64,000 nt of DNA, taken from assembly GCF_003751225.1 (NCBI RefSeq), contig NZ_RJKE01000001.1:8308001-8372000 (forward strand), written 5' to 3'. A program made the position numbers and the translations under genes. Origin of the DNA: Actinocorallia herbida (GTDB lineage Bacteria; Actinomycetota; Actinomycetes; Streptosporangiales; Streptosporangiaceae). Positions 7,476 to 18,650 of the stretch are shown one piece after another. Under the pieces are notes generated by a model. It did no database searches. It was not told the DNA's origin and saw only the letters and a program-made list of their open reading frames with translations. The first letter of the stretch is position 1, and every line of letters starts with the position of its first letter.

Positions 7476-9149
7476 TCAGAGGCCCAGGGTCTCCAGCGCG
7501 GGCAGGGCCGCGCGGGCCGCGGCGCGGGCGTCGCCCGCGGTGCGGGCGGCACGGGCCGCGCGGGCGGCCTCCTGGCACTCGGCGTAGGTGTGCGCGGCCA
7601 GGGCGGCGCGGACGAGCGGCAGGGAGGGCGAGCTCATGCTGAGGCTGGTGACGCCCAGCCCCGCGAGGACGCAGGCCATGACGGGGTCGGCGGCGGCTTC
7701 GCCGCAGACTCCGCAGCCCTTGCCCGCCTCGGTGGCGGCGCGGGCGGCGTGCGCCATGAGGTCGAGGAGCGCGGGCCGCCACGGATTCTGGAGGCGGGTC
7801 AGGCTGGACACCTGCCGGTCCACGGCGAACACGTACTGGGCGAGGTCGTTGGTACCGAGGCTGAAGAAGTCGACCTCTTCGGCGATGTCGTGGGCGCGGA
7901 CGGCCGCGGCGGGGACCTCGATCATGATCCCGGCCTGCTGGATGCCGACGTCGCGGCAGGCGCGGGTGAACACGCGGGCCTCTTCGGCGTCGGTCACCAT
8001 CGGCGCCATCACGCGGAGCCGGTCGGCGGGCAGCCCCTCGGCGGCCCTGGCGAGCGCCTTGAGCTGGCCCTTGAGCACCTCGGGGTGGCGGCGCAGCAGC
8101 CGCAGCCCGCGCTCGCCGAGCGCCGGGTTGGGTTCGACGGCGGCGGGCGGCAGGAACGACAGGGGCTTGTCGGCCCCGGCGTCCAGCACCCGGACGACGA
8201 CCCGCGGGAACGCCTCGAGGACCGCCCGGTACGCGGCGATCTGCTGTTCCTCGCTCGGCGGCACCGCCTCGTCGAGGAACAGGTACTCGGAGCGGAACAG
8301 TCCGACGCCCTCGGCGCCGTTGCGCAGCGCGGGCTCGATGTCGGCGGGGCCCCCGACGTTGGCCAGCAGCGGGACGGGGTGGCCGTCCTTGGTGCGGCCC
8401 GGTCCGGTGGCGCTGCCGACGGCCTCGGCGCGCGCCTTCTCGGCGGCGCGGGCGCGTTCGACGCGCGCGGGGTCGGGCTCCAGGACGAGGGTCCCGGAGG
8501 CACCGTCGGCGAGCACGTAGGCGCCGTCGGGCACTTCCAGCGCCCCGGCGCACGCGACGATGGCGGGGATGCCCATGGCGCGGGCGAGGATGGCGGTGTG
8601 GCCGATCGGCCCGCCCTCCTCGGTCACGAACGCGACGCACTGGGCGGGGTCGAGCAGCGCGAGGTCGGCCGGGGACAGATCCTGGGTGATCAGTACATAG
8701 CGCTCGTCGGTCTCGGGCACGCCCGGCACCGCGAAGGCCATGAGCCGCGCGACGGTCCTGTCCCGGACGTCGTCCAGGTCGGCGACGCGCGCGGAGATGT
8801 AGGCGCCGGAGCCGCCGAGCAGCTCGCGGTAGAACCCGAACGACTCGTAGACGGCGCGCGCGGCGCTCAGCCCCGCGGACACCCCGACGGTGACCTCGCC
8901 GGCCAGGTCGGGGTCACGGGCCATCAGGGCCTGCGCGGAAAGCACGTCGTGTGCTTCGCCGCCGACCGCGGTGGCACGGGATTCGAGCTCCCGCGCGACC
9001 TCTTCCAGCGCGGCGAGCGCGCGGGCGGTCTCGGCCACGCGGTCGCCGGTGAACGGCTCCGCGGGCGGCACGGGGACGGACCCGGTCATCACCCGGACGC
9101 GGCCGACTCCCACGCCCGGACTGACCCCTGTCCCCGTGAACTCACGCAT
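7476..9149 (-). CDS. ptsI: Phosphoenolpyruvate-protein phosphotransferase (PTS enzyme I)
   Basis: A 557-residue enzyme I, which takes phosphate from phosphoenolpyruvate and passes it to HPr in the cytoplasm. The phosphohistidine is in GGPIGHTAILARAMGIPAIV (about residue 185). The C-terminal PEP-binding domain has GLFRSEYLFLD, MAPMVTDAEEA, GIMIEVPAAA, SLGTNDLAQY and the Cys loop VCGEAAADP. The ATG at 9149 lies inside the last codons of ptsH (8-bp overlap), so translation is coupled. Length is slightly short of the usual 570 or so but all domains are present. In actinomycetes this general PTS couples to N-acetylglucosamine uptake under DasR, in keeping with the adjacent SIS and GntR genes. Confidence 0.95.
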   Translation of the reverse strand: MREFTGTGVSPGVGVGRVRVMTGSVPVPPAEPFTGDRVAETARALAALEEVARELESRATAVGGEAHDVLSAQALMARDPDLAGEVTVGVSAGLSAARAVYESFGFYRELLGGSGAYISARVADLDDVRDRTVARLMAFAVPGVPETDERYVLITQDLSPADLALLDPAQCVAFVTEEGGPIGHTAILARAMGIPAIVACAGALEVPDGAYVLADGASGTLVLEPDPARVERARAAEKARAEAVGSATGPGRTKDGHPVPLLANVGGPADIEPALRNGAEGVGLFRSEYLFLDEAVPPSEEQQIAAYRAVLEAFPRVVVRVLDAGADKPLSFLPPAAVEPNPALGERGLRLLRRHPEVLKGQLKALARAAEGLPADRLRVMAPMVTDAEEARVFTRACRDVGIQQAGIMIEVPAAAVRAHDIAEEVDFFSLGTNDLAQYVFAVDRQVSSLTRLQNPWRPALLDLMAHAARAATEAGKGCGVCGEAAADPVMACVLAGLGVTSLSMSSPSLPLVRAALAAHTYAECQEAARAARAARTAGDARAAARAALPALETLGL

Positions 9150-9405
9150 TCGGCTCCGTGAAGAGGGTCGCGAGCGACTCCAGCACCTCATCGGCGCCGT
9201 CGCCCTCCGCACACAGCCTCAGCTGCTCGCCCTGCCGCGCGTCGAGCGCGAGCACCCCGAGGATGCTCTTGGCATTGACGGGCACCTCGGCGAAACGACC
9301 GATGGTGACCTCCATCGGCGCCGCCGCGGCGGCCTTGACGAACTCCGCAGCCGGCCTGGAGTGCAGTCCGACCAGGGACTCGACCCGCACGTGACGCTCA
9401 GCCAT
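9142..9405 (-). CDS. ptsH: Phosphocarrier protein HPr
   Basis: An HPr of 87 residues (start ATG 9405) that relays phosphate from enzyme I to sugar-specific PTS permeases. The active histidine is in GLHSRPAAEFV and the conserved serine segment is NAKSILGVLALD. Two in-frame ATGs exist. The AGGAGG at 9415-9420 is 9 nt from the ATG at 9405 but only 3 nt from the one at 9411, so 9405 is chosen. The stop codon overlaps ptsI. Together they form a ptsH-ptsI operon without a membrane permease in the window. Confidence 0.93.
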   Translation of the reverse strand: MAERHVRVESLVGLHSRPAAEFVKAAAAAPMEVTIGRFAEVPVNAKSILGVLALDARQGEQLRLCAEGDGADEVLESLATLFTEPNA

Positions 9406-9411
9406 ATCCAT

Positions 9412-9600
9412 GATCCTCCTTCGGGGGTGAATTGTTCCATGCGATCGACTGATCGCTCACCCGCTTCGGTTCGATGCGCCGCCGTTCTGGATTTTGGTCG
9501 AGCGAGGTGAACGGCAGGTGTTCGATGGGACATTCTGGAGTTGCCCCTGGTGAAGGGCTCACTACTTCCAACGCCCCCCTTTGCCGGGAGCATTCCCAGC
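9412..9600. promoter_or_regulatory. ptsH upstream region with a palindrome
   Basis: About 190 bp with no credible gene, between ptsH and the stop of the SIS gene. A GCGATC-N4-GATCGC inverted repeat at 9441-9456 lies about 36 bp upstream of the ptsH start and may be an operator or a short hairpin. No dre-type sequence like the one at 10700 was found here by eye. Confidence 0.35.
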
Positions 9601-10644
9601 CTATGCTCCGGTCTGCGTTACTTTACGCAAACCGCGAGGATTGTCGGGATCAATCCCGAGCGTCCTGGCGAGCCGCTCGACCAGCAGCTGACCAGGCACG
9701 ATGAGGCCCAGCGGCGCCACCCACTCGGGCAGCCGAGGCCCCGGCAGCGCCACCGACGCGGCGGACGCCAGGTCCGCGCCCCCGCCGATCCCGTAGACCC
9801 TCGCCCCCGCCCCGGTGACCCGCTCGGCCAGCGCGACGGTGCCCTCCAGCGTCGGGCTCCCCTCCGCGCCCAGGACGATCGCGGGCGTGTCGGCGTCGAC
9901 CACCGCGATCGGCCCGTGCAGCAGGTCCGCGTACGAGAGCCCCATGGCGTGCAGGTAGCACGCCTCCTTGAGCTTGAGCGCGAGTTCCAGCGCGGTGCCG
10001 AAGGCGATCCCACGGGCCGACACGACGGTCCCCGGGACCTTGGCCAGCTCCGCGGCGATCTTCTCGAGCGCGTCGGAGCCCTCGGTCTCGGCGATCAGCC
10101 TTTCCATCTCGTCCGGCACCCTGAGCAGGTCGTCCGGGTCGACGTCGGCTCCCAGCCCGACGGCCAGGACGGCGAGGGCGGCGAGCTGCGTGGTGTAGGT
10201 CTTCGTCGCCGGGACGGCGAGTTCCTCCCCCGCCTTGGTCAGCAGGGCCACATCGGCGGCCTCGGCCAGCGGGGAGCCCTCCCCGTTGGTCACCCCAACG
10301 GTGACCGCGCCGCACGCCTTGGCCCACTCCAGCGTCTCGACGATCTCCTCGGTCCGGCCCGACTGGCTGATCGCCACCGCGAGCACCCCGTCGAGGTCGA
10401 GCCTCCGCTTGTAGGAGGTGGCGATCGACGGCGCGGCGAGCGTGCCGAGCCGTCCCGCGTACGCCTCAGAGAGGTACCTGCCGTACACGGCGGCGTTGTC
10501 CGACGACCCGCGCGCGATGAAGAGCACCTGACGGGTCCGCGCGGCGGCGGCCCGGACGGCGCCCAGTTCCGGCAGCAGGGTGGCGACGGTCTGGCGCAGC
10601 GCCTCGGGCTGCTGGCCGATCTCTTGCCGCATCCGGCTGGTCAT
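9601..10644 (-). CDS. SIS-domain amino-sugar isomerase/deaminase (AgaS/NagB-II/GlmS-like)
   Basis: A 347-residue double-SIS protein resembling the isomerase half of glucosamine-6-phosphate synthase without the glutaminase half. SIS motifs are FIARGSSDNAA and AISQSGRTEEIVETL in the first domain and ARGIAFGTALELALKLKEA in the second, with LSYADLLHGPIAVVD completing the sugar-phosphate site. Proteins of this type act as glucosamine-6-phosphate deaminases or amino-sugar-phosphate isomerases. The ATG at 10644 has a strong AAGGAGG. It is divergent from a GntR/DasR-like gene with a dre-like operator 56-77 bp upstream, and lies upstream of ptsHI on the same strand, which supports an amino-sugar role. 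Confidence 0.85.
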   Translation of the reverse strand: MTSRMRQEIGQQPEALRQTVATLLPELGAVRAAAARTRQVLFIARGSSDNAAVYGRYLSEAYAGRLGTLAAPSIATSYKRRLDLDGVLAVAISQSGRTEEIVETLEWAKACGAVTVGVTNGEGSPLAEAADVALLTKAGEELAVPATKTYTTQLAALAVLAVGLGADVDPDDLLRVPDEMERLIAETEGSDALEKIAAELAKVPGTVVSARGIAFGTALELALKLKEACYLHAMGLSYADLLHGPIAVVDADTPAIVLGAEGSPTLEGTVALAERVTGAGARVYGIGGGADLASAASVALPGPRLPEWVAPLGLIVPGQLLVERLARTLGIDPDNPRGLRKVTQTGA

Positions 10645-10699
10645 GGCGTCCTCCTTGGACGGAAACGGGGGGAGCCCGAATATTCCCTTTCCCGGGCGT

Positions 10700-10721
10700 T
10701 GGTCCAGTCTGGACTAGACCA
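10700..10721. promoter_or_regulatory. dre-like (DasR-type) operator
   Basis: A 22-bp near-palindrome (18 of 22 positions symmetric) with half-sites TGGTC and GACCA. Read on the minus strand from 10722, ACTGGTCTAGTCCAG agrees with 13 of 15 positions of the DasR responsive element consensus ACTGGTCTAGACCACT as I remember it. It sits between the divergent SIS and GntR genes, the expected place for an autoregulated amino-sugar repressor. Confidence 0.75.
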
Positions 10722-10750
10722 GTACGAACCTTACCCTTGTGAAAGCATGA

Positions 10751-10778
10751 GAGAACAGCCCCCACAGGGGCCGTTCTC
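10751..10778 (+). promoter_or_regulatory. Leader hairpin upstream of the GntR gene
   Basis: GAGAAC-A-GCCCC, a 4-nt loop and GGGGC-C-GTTCTC form an 11-bp stem with a single A-C mismatch, 38 bp before the GntR start. It lacks a T-run. It may be an attenuator, a transcript-stabilising element or a terminator for upstream reading; the sequence does not decide. Confidence 0.4.
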
Positions 10779-10815
10779 CCCAACGCAGCCCTTCCCAGCG
10801 AGGCGGTGTCCCGCA

Positions 10816-11577
10816 GTGATCGACGCGACAAGCCCGGTCCCGAAGTACGTTCAGCTCCGCGCACTCCTCGTCGATCTGATCGAGGGGGCCGGGTCGGAGC
10901 CCGACGCCCCCATGCCGTCCGAACGCGAGCTGTGCCAGCGCTACGGCCTGTCCCGCATGACGGTCCGCCAGGCCGTCGACCAGCTCGTCTCCGAAGGCCG
11001 CCTCTACCGGGTCCCGGGCAAGGGCACCTTCGTCGCCCGGCCGAAGATCGACATGCCGCTGAGGCTCAGCTCGTCCTTCACCGCCGAGATGAAGGCCCGC
11101 GGCATGACGCCCGGCGCGATCGACCTGGACCACCGCACGGTTCCGGCCTCCGGCCACGTCGCCCGCTCCCTCGGCCTCGCCGCCGGGGCCTACGTGCACG
11201 TGCTGGAGCGGCTGCGCACCGCCGACGGCGCCCCCATGGCCGTGGAGCGCTGCCACATCCCCGCGGCCCTGGCCCCCGACCTCCTGACCACCAGGCTGGC
11301 CGGACAGTCCCTCTACGACCTTCTGGAGCGCCGCTACGGCATCGCCTTCGACTCCGGCGACCAGACCATCGAGGCGGCCCTCGCCTCCCCGCTGGACGCC
11401 GAGCTCCTCCAGCTCCCCCAGCCCAGCCCCGTCCTGCTGCTGCGCCGCCGCTCCTACCTGCGCGCCACCTGCGCCGAGCTGACCGAGTCGACGTACCGGG
11501 CCGACAGATACCAGCTGCACACCAACCTCGATCTGCCCAGGCAGCCCGCGGACCCGCGCCGCGCCCGGCAGGACTGA
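10816..11577 (+). CDS. GntR/HutC-family regulator, DasR/NagR-like
   Basis: A 253-residue GntR regulator. The winged helix (SERELCQRYGLSRMTVRQAV, VSEGRLYRVPGKGTFVARPK) occupies about residues 30-78, and the UTRA ligand domain about 90-240 (LERLRTADGAPMAVERCHIP, SLYDLLERRYGI, ESTYRADRYQ). Its architecture matches DasR, which binds glucosamine-6-phosphate and represses N-acetylglucosamine genes. GTG at 10816 gives the usual family length; an in-frame ATG at 10747 would add 23 unconserved residues. A dre-like box lies 95 bp upstream between this gene and the SIS gene. Whether it is the global DasR or a local paralogue is unclear. Confidence 0.87.
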   Translation: MIDATSPVPKYVQLRALLVDLIEGAGSEPDAPMPSERELCQRYGLSRMTVRQAVDQLVSEGRLYRVPGKGTFVARPKIDMPLRLSSSFTAEMKARGMTPGAIDLDHRTVPASGHVARSLGLAAGAYVHVLERLRTADGAPMAVERCHIPAALAPDLLTTRLAGQSLYDLLERRYGIAFDSGDQTIEAALASPLDAELLQLPQPSPVLLLRRRSYLRATCAELTESTYRADRYQLHTNLDLPRQPADPRRARQD

Positions 11578-11692
11578 CCCCGGCCGCGCCGCCCCCGCCC
11601 GAACGATCTTCCTTTCCGGGGGCATCCGCTGACCGTCCCTCCGCTCTGCAAGGGCGTGCGCCGCACAGGCGGCGCCCGAGAGGAGGCAGGGC

Positions 11693-12127
11693 ATGGGACG
11701 GGTCAGGGTGCTACGGCTGGTGCCGGCGGCCGCCGACGACGACAGCGGGCCGGACGAGCCGCGCACCGAGGGGAGCCTCGCGCTCAAGGACTACCCGTGC
11801 GAGTCCGACGGCCTGGACGAGGCCGCCGAACGCGTCATCTGGGTGGCCGCCGAGGTGTTCGCCGGGCTCCGGCCCTTCCCCCAGCTCGCGCGGCTGTCCA
11901 CCATCGAGCTCGCCGAGGTGCTCCCCCGGCAGCGCCACCCGGCGGGACGGGCCCGCGCGACGGTCCCGCGCATCCGCAACCGCCGGATCCAGCGGCCCGG
12001 ACCCGGCGTCGCCGAGGTCAGCGCGACCGTGGTGATCGGCGGGCGGATCCAGCCCGTCGCGGTCCGGCTCGTCCGCAGGCGCGGGGCCTGGCGGTGCGCC
12101 GCGGTGGAGACCGCGGTGCACTGGTGA
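11693..12127 (+). CDS. Rv3235 family protein
   Basis: A 144-residue basic protein. An acidic N-terminus is followed by a conserved-looking core (ERVIWVAAEVFAGLRPFPQL) and a C-terminal beta-rich part (ATVVIGGRIQPVAVRLVRRR, AWRCAAVETAVHW). I recognise it as the actinobacterial Rv3235 family, usually found near secA, as here (convergent, 61 bp apart). There is no signal peptide or membrane helix. The family has no assigned function. The start ATG at 11693 follows GAGAGGAGG. Confidence 0.8.
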   Translation: MGRVRVLRLVPAAADDDSGPDEPRTEGSLALKDYPCESDGLDEAAERVIWVAAEVFAGLRPFPQLARLSTIELAEVLPRQRHPAGRARATVPRIRNRRIQRPGPGVAEVSATVVIGGRIQPVAVRLVRRRGAWRCAAVETAVHW

Positions 12128-12137
12128 GCCGGAAACG

Positions 12138-12180
12138 GCGACGCCGCCCTCCCCCGGCAGGCGGGAAAGGGCGGCGTCGC
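12138..12180. terminator. Bidirectional terminator between Rv3235-family gene and secA
   Basis: A perfect 13-bp stem, GCGACGCCGCCCT (12138-12150) with AGGGCGGCGTCGC (12168-12180), and a 17-nt loop. It sits between two convergent genes. There is no long U-tract, which is common for actinomycete terminators. Confidence 0.8.
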
Positions 12181-12188
12181 GGGCGCTG

Positions 12189-14933
<2,745 letters not shown>

Positions 14934-15190
14934 TCTCGGAAGCTCCTTGCAGATCGGATAGCCGCGCGGATCGCGACCTGTCCCTGTGACGAGGCAGAGC
15001 CTCGGAGAAGACAGAGCCTCCCGCGCATACCACTCGTAGCCTGTCCATCCTAGGCGAGGTCAAGGATGGTGCAGGTCACCCTCACGCGCAATTCGTAACG
15101 TCGGGGATCTTGATCGAGTTCCCGGCCCGTGACCGCAAGCGGCCATCGGGCGTCCCGCACGGGTCCCGGAGGCCCCGCGCGTAAGGACGA
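14934..15190. other. Intergenic region upstream of secA
   Basis: 257 bp between secA and the end of the DUF58 gene. On the minus strand a TTGACC element (15063-15058) is a plausible -35 for secA, but I could not settle a matching -10. No gene, tRNA or strong hairpin was seen. Confidence 0.3.
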
Positions 15191-16483
15191 TCACAGTCGT
15201 CCGGCGGCCTTGAGCGCGAGGTAGGCGTCGGCGAGGGCGGGGGCGATCTCTTCCGGGCCCGCGTCGACGACCTCGACCCCGTAGCCGCGCAGCTCGGCCG
15301 TCAGCCTCCGGCGTTCGGCGATCGCGCGTTCGGCCGCGGCGGCGTCGTAGACGGCGGCGAGATCTCCGCGCCCGGCGGCCATCTCGCCGACCCTGGGGTC
15401 GGCGACCGCGGCCACCAGCACGAGGTGGCGGGCGGTGAGCCGCGGCAGCAGCGGGATCAGCCCCTCCTCCATCGCGGCGGTGTTCAGCTCCGTGAGCAGG
15501 ACGACCAGGGAGCGCTGGCGGGACCCGGCGAGCAGCGCCGAGACCATGCCCGCGGCGTCGGACTCGATCAGCTCCGGTTCCAGCGGGGCCATCGCGCGGA
15601 CCATCGCGGGCAGCAGGTCGGTGCGCGAAGCGCCCTCCACCCGCGCGCGCACGGCCCGGTCGTAGGCCAGCAGGTCCACCCTGTCGCCCGCGCGGGACGC
15701 CAGGGCGCCCAGCAGCAGGGCCGCGTCCATCGAGCAGTCGAGCCGGGGGATGTCGCCGACCCGGCCGGCCGAGGTGCGCCCGGTGTCGAGGATGAGGAAG
15801 ATCCGCCGGTCCCGCTCGGGCCGCCAGGTCCGCACCACGACGTCGCCGCGCCGGGCCGTCGCGCGCCAGTCGATCGAGCGGACGTCGTCGCCCGCGACGT
15901 ACTCGCGCAGGGAGTCGAACTCGGTGCCCTGGCCCCGGATGAGCGCCACCTGCTGGCCGGTCAGCTCGCGCAGCCTGCGCAGCTTCGCCGGCAGGTGCCT
16001 GCGCGAGGGAAAGCCGGGCAGCACCCGGACGGTCCAGGGAGAGGGCCGGGAGAGCTGGCGTGCGGCGAGCCCGAGCGGACCCGTGGAGCGGATGGTCACC
16101 GACGCCGGCGAGCGGTCTCCCCGCCTTGTCGGGGTGAGAGTGAGGTCGATGCGGCGCCGCTCCCCCGGCGGCACGTCCAGCTCCGCCGTCCGGGGCGACG
16201 CCCCCGCGCTGGGCGGCCAGGCGTCACGGACGACCGCGCGCACCCGCCTCTTGCCGGGGTTCTCCACGATCAGCCCTACGCGACCGGTCTCGCCGAGCCT
16301 GATCGCGGTGTCGCCCGACCGGTGCAGGCCGAGGCCGCGCACGTTGCCCGCGAGGGCGAGGTCGACGGCGATCGCCAAGGCGAGCACCGCCACCACCGCC
16401 AGGACCACCCAGCCGTAGGGGAAGAACAGGGGAAGCGCGCAGGCGATCAGCGCCAGCAGGGCCACCCGTCCCGTGAGCGCCAT
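15191..16483 (-). CDS. DUF58 domain-containing protein (vWA-like), MoxR operon
   Basis: A 430-residue protein with two N-terminal membrane helices (VALLALIACALPLFFPYGWV and VVAVLALAIAVDLALAG), a beta-rich middle region and the DUF58 block (GTEFDSLREYVAGDDVRSID, WRATARRGDVVVRTWRPERD). A von Willebrand A-like fold follows with LILDTGRTSA. DUF58 proteins partner MoxR ATPases in assembly or surface processes. The ATG at 16483 shares one base with the MoxR stop (TAATG), so it is translationally coupled and is the last gene of the operon. Confidence 0.9.
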   Translation of the reverse strand: MALTGRVALLALIACALPLFFPYGWVVLAVVAVLALAIAVDLALAGNVRGLGLHRSGDTAIRLGETGRVGLIVENPGKRRVRAVVRDAWPPSAGASPRTAELDVPPGERRRIDLTLTPTRRGDRSPASVTIRSTGPLGLAARQLSRPSPWTVRVLPGFPSRRHLPAKLRRLRELTGQQVALIRGQGTEFDSLREYVAGDDVRSIDWRATARRGDVVVRTWRPERDRRIFLILDTGRTSAGRVGDIPRLDCSMDAALLLGALASRAGDRVDLLAYDRAVRARVEGASRTDLLPAMVRAMAPLEPELIESDAAGMVSALLAGSRQRSLVVLLTELNTAAMEEGLIPLLPRLTARHLVLVAAVADPRVGEMAAGRGDLAAVYDAAAAERAIAERRRLTAELRGYGVEVVDAGPEEIAPALADAYLALKAAGRL

Positions 16484-17493
16484 TACCGGGGCGTGGGGAC
16501 GGTGGCCAGGACGCCGTCCAGGACGCCGTCGGAGGTCGCCCCCTCCAGCTCGGCCTCCGGCCTGAGCTGGACCCGGTGCCGGAGCGTCGGCCGGGCCAGC
16601 GCCTTGACGTCGTCGGGCGTCACGTAGTCGCGGCCCGACAGCCACGCCCAGGCCCGCGCGGTGTTCAGCAGCGCGGTCGCGCCGCGCGGGGAGGCCCCGA
16701 GCTGGAGCGACGGCGACTCCCTGGTGGCCCGGCACAGGTCCACCACATAAGCGATGATCTTCGGGTCGACGTGCAGCGTGCGCACCGCGTCACGGCCGGC
16801 GTTCAGCTCGGTGACGCCCGCGACCGGGTTGATGTCGGCGAGGTCGCGCGGGTCGAAGCCGAGCGCGTGCCGCTGCACGACGCCGATCTCCTCCTCGCGG
16901 GTCGGCAGCGGGACCGTCAGCTTGAGCAGGAACCTGTCGAGCTGCGCCTCGGGCAGCGGGTAGGTGCCCTCGTACTCGATCGGGTTCTGGGTCGCGCAGA
17001 CGACGAACGGGTCGGGCAGCGCGTACGAGGTGCCGTCGACCGACACCTGCCGCTCCTCCATCGCCTCCAGAAGGGAAGCCTGGGTCTTGGGCGGCGTCCG
17101 GTTGATCTCGTCGGCGAGCAGGAGGTTGGCGAACACCGGGCCGCGCCGGAACTCGAACTCCGAGGCGCGCGCGTCGAACACCAGCGAGCCCGTGACGTCG
17201 CCGGGCATCAGGTCGGGGGTGAACTGCACCCGCTTGAACTCCAGGTCCAGCGCGCGGGACAGGGTGCGCACCAGCAGCGTCTTGGCGACGCCGGGAACGC
17301 CTTCGAGCAGCACGTGGCCGCGGCACAGCAGGGCGATCACCAGGCCGGTGACCACGGCGTCCTGGCCGACGACGGCCTTCGCGACCTCGCCGCGCAGCGC
17401 GGCGAGCCCCTGCCGGGCCTCCGCCGCGCCCGCGGGCCGCGCGGCGGCCCCCATGCCGGGCATCGCCGTGTCCAGGACCGTTTCGTCGCTCAT
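16483..17493 (-). CDS. MoxR-family AAA+ ATPase
   Basis: A 336-residue AAA+ chaperone-like ATPase. Walker A is EGVPGVAKTLLVRTL (about residue 65), Walker B is NLLLADEINRTPPKTQASLL, and sensor 1 is VCATQNPIEYEGTYPLPEAQ, which also contains the family arginine region LDRFLLKL. The C-terminal lid carries SPRGATALLNTARAWAWLSG. MoxR proteins act with vWA/DUF58 partners to mature or insert complexes. The ATG at 17493 overlaps the DUF4350 stop by 4 bp; DUF58 follows directly. Confidence 0.94.
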   Translation of the reverse strand: MSDETVLDTAMPGMGAAARPAGAAEARQGLAALRGEVAKAVVGQDAVVTGLVIALLCRGHVLLEGVPGVAKTLLVRTLSRALDLEFKRVQFTPDLMPGDVTGSLVFDARASEFEFRRGPVFANLLLADEINRTPPKTQASLLEAMEERQVSVDGTSYALPDPFVVCATQNPIEYEGTYPLPEAQLDRFLLKLTVPLPTREEEIGVVQRHALGFDPRDLADINPVAGVTELNAGRDAVRTLHVDPKIIAYVVDLCRATRESPSLQLGASPRGATALLNTARAWAWLSGRDYVTPDDVKALARPTLRHRVQLRPEAELEGATSDGVLDGVLATVPTPR

Positions 17494-18650
17494 CGCACCC
17501 GTCTTTCCAGTTCGTCCAAAAGGTCGGTCAGCTGGAGGAGTTCCCGATCGTCCGCCGGGTCAGGACCGTACAGCGCCCAGCGCGCGGTCTGCTCCTCGAT
17601 GCCGCTTCGGGCGGCGACCAGCGCGCTCACCTCGGCGGCCCTTCCGAGGTCGCCCGCGGCGCTGCGCGGCAGCCCCAGCAGCGGGACGAGCCGCTCCCGC
17701 GCCGCGCCGCGCAGGGCGAGCGCCGCCCTGTCGCGGGCATGGGCGGCGCGGTAGAGCCGCGCCCTGCCTTCGACGGCCTCGGCCGAGCGCACCGCGACGG
17801 GCAGCCTTTCCACCACGACGGGGCCGAGCCTCCTGGCCCGCCACAGCGCCGCCAGGACGACGGCGATGGCGAGCTGCCAGAAGAACAGCCGTACGCCCGG
17901 CGGGATGAGATCGGTGAGGGACTCCTGGCCGACGACGTCGTCGTCTTCCACCGGAAGGGGCGGCACCAGCCAGACGACGCCGCCCGGCACGTCCAAGAGG
18001 TTCATGCCGAGGGCCGCGTTGCCGGCCTCGGTCAAGGAGCCGTTGGTGAAGGGCGCGCCGGAGCCTATGACCGTCACCGTGCGCGGGCCCTGCACCCTGA
18101 CCAGGCGCGCGAACTCCTCGTCGCGGTAACAGGTGACGGCTCCCGAAGGCGCCGAGTACACCGTGGCCGCCTCGAAGTCGACGGCGCCCGCGGCGTCGGC
18201 GAGCGTGCAGCCCGGCGTGACCTCGCCGCCCGCCACCGACGTGGCCTCCGTGACGCCCGGGGCCAGCGCGTCGAGCACCCCGGTGACCGGCTCGATGAGC
18301 AGCAGCGGCGCCCGGGATCCGGCGATCAGGTCGAGATCGTCCTCGGTCAGCCGCTCGTCGCGGGCGACCACCAGCAGCCCGTCGGCGGCCGCGCTGCCGG
18401 CGGCCTCCGCGGGCGACCGCACGACGGTCACCTCGGTGCCGTGCTCCCGGACTATCTCCGCGAGCGCCCTGGTCCCGGCGTCCGTGACGTCCTCGGGGTC
18501 GAGGTAGCCGCTCGTGGCGGTGGGCCGCAAGGCGGCGAGCAGAACGGCGAGGACGGCCACCGCGGCCAGAGCCGCCGCGATTCCCCGCCATCTCCGGAAC
18601 CTGCGCCCTGCGACCCGTCCGGCGCTCTCCACCTCGGCCACGGCCGTCAC
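17490..18650 (-). CDS. DUF4350 domain-containing membrane protein
   Basis: A 386-residue protein with an N-terminal membrane helix (GIAAALAAVAVLAVLLAAL) and a second helix at about 270-290 (LFFWQLAIAVVLAALWRARR). Between them is an extracellular domain with the DUF4350 pattern (TRALAEIVREHGTEVTVVRS, LLVVARDERLTEDDLDLIAG, LIEPVTGVLDALAPGV). The cytoplasmic tail is helical. It overlaps both neighbours by 4 bp. Function is unknown; the family travels with MoxR and DUF58. Confidence 0.87.
   Translation of the reverse strand: MTAVAEVESAGRVAGRRFRRWRGIAAALAAVAVLAVLLAALRPTATSGYLDPEDVTDAGTRALAEIVREHGTEVTVVRSPAEAAGSAAADGLLVVARDERLTEDDLDLIAGSRAPLLLIEPVTGVLDALAPGVTEATSVAGGEVTPGCTLADAAGAVDFEAATVYSAPSGAVTCYRDEEFARLVRVQGPRTVTVIGSGAPFTNGSLTEAGNAALGMNLLDVPGGVVWLVPPLPVEDDDVVGQESLTDLIPPGVRLFFWQLAIAVVLAALWRARRLGPVVVERLPVAVRSAEAVEGRARLYRAAHARDRAALALRGAARERLVPLLGLPRSAAGDLGRAAEVSALVAARSGIEEQTARWALYGPDPADDRELLQLTDLLDELERRVR

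Noticed and set aside
10747-10815. Alternative ATG start of the GntR gene
   Set aside because: It adds 23 residues not found in family members, overlaps a hairpin and has a poor ribosome site; kept only as an alternative.
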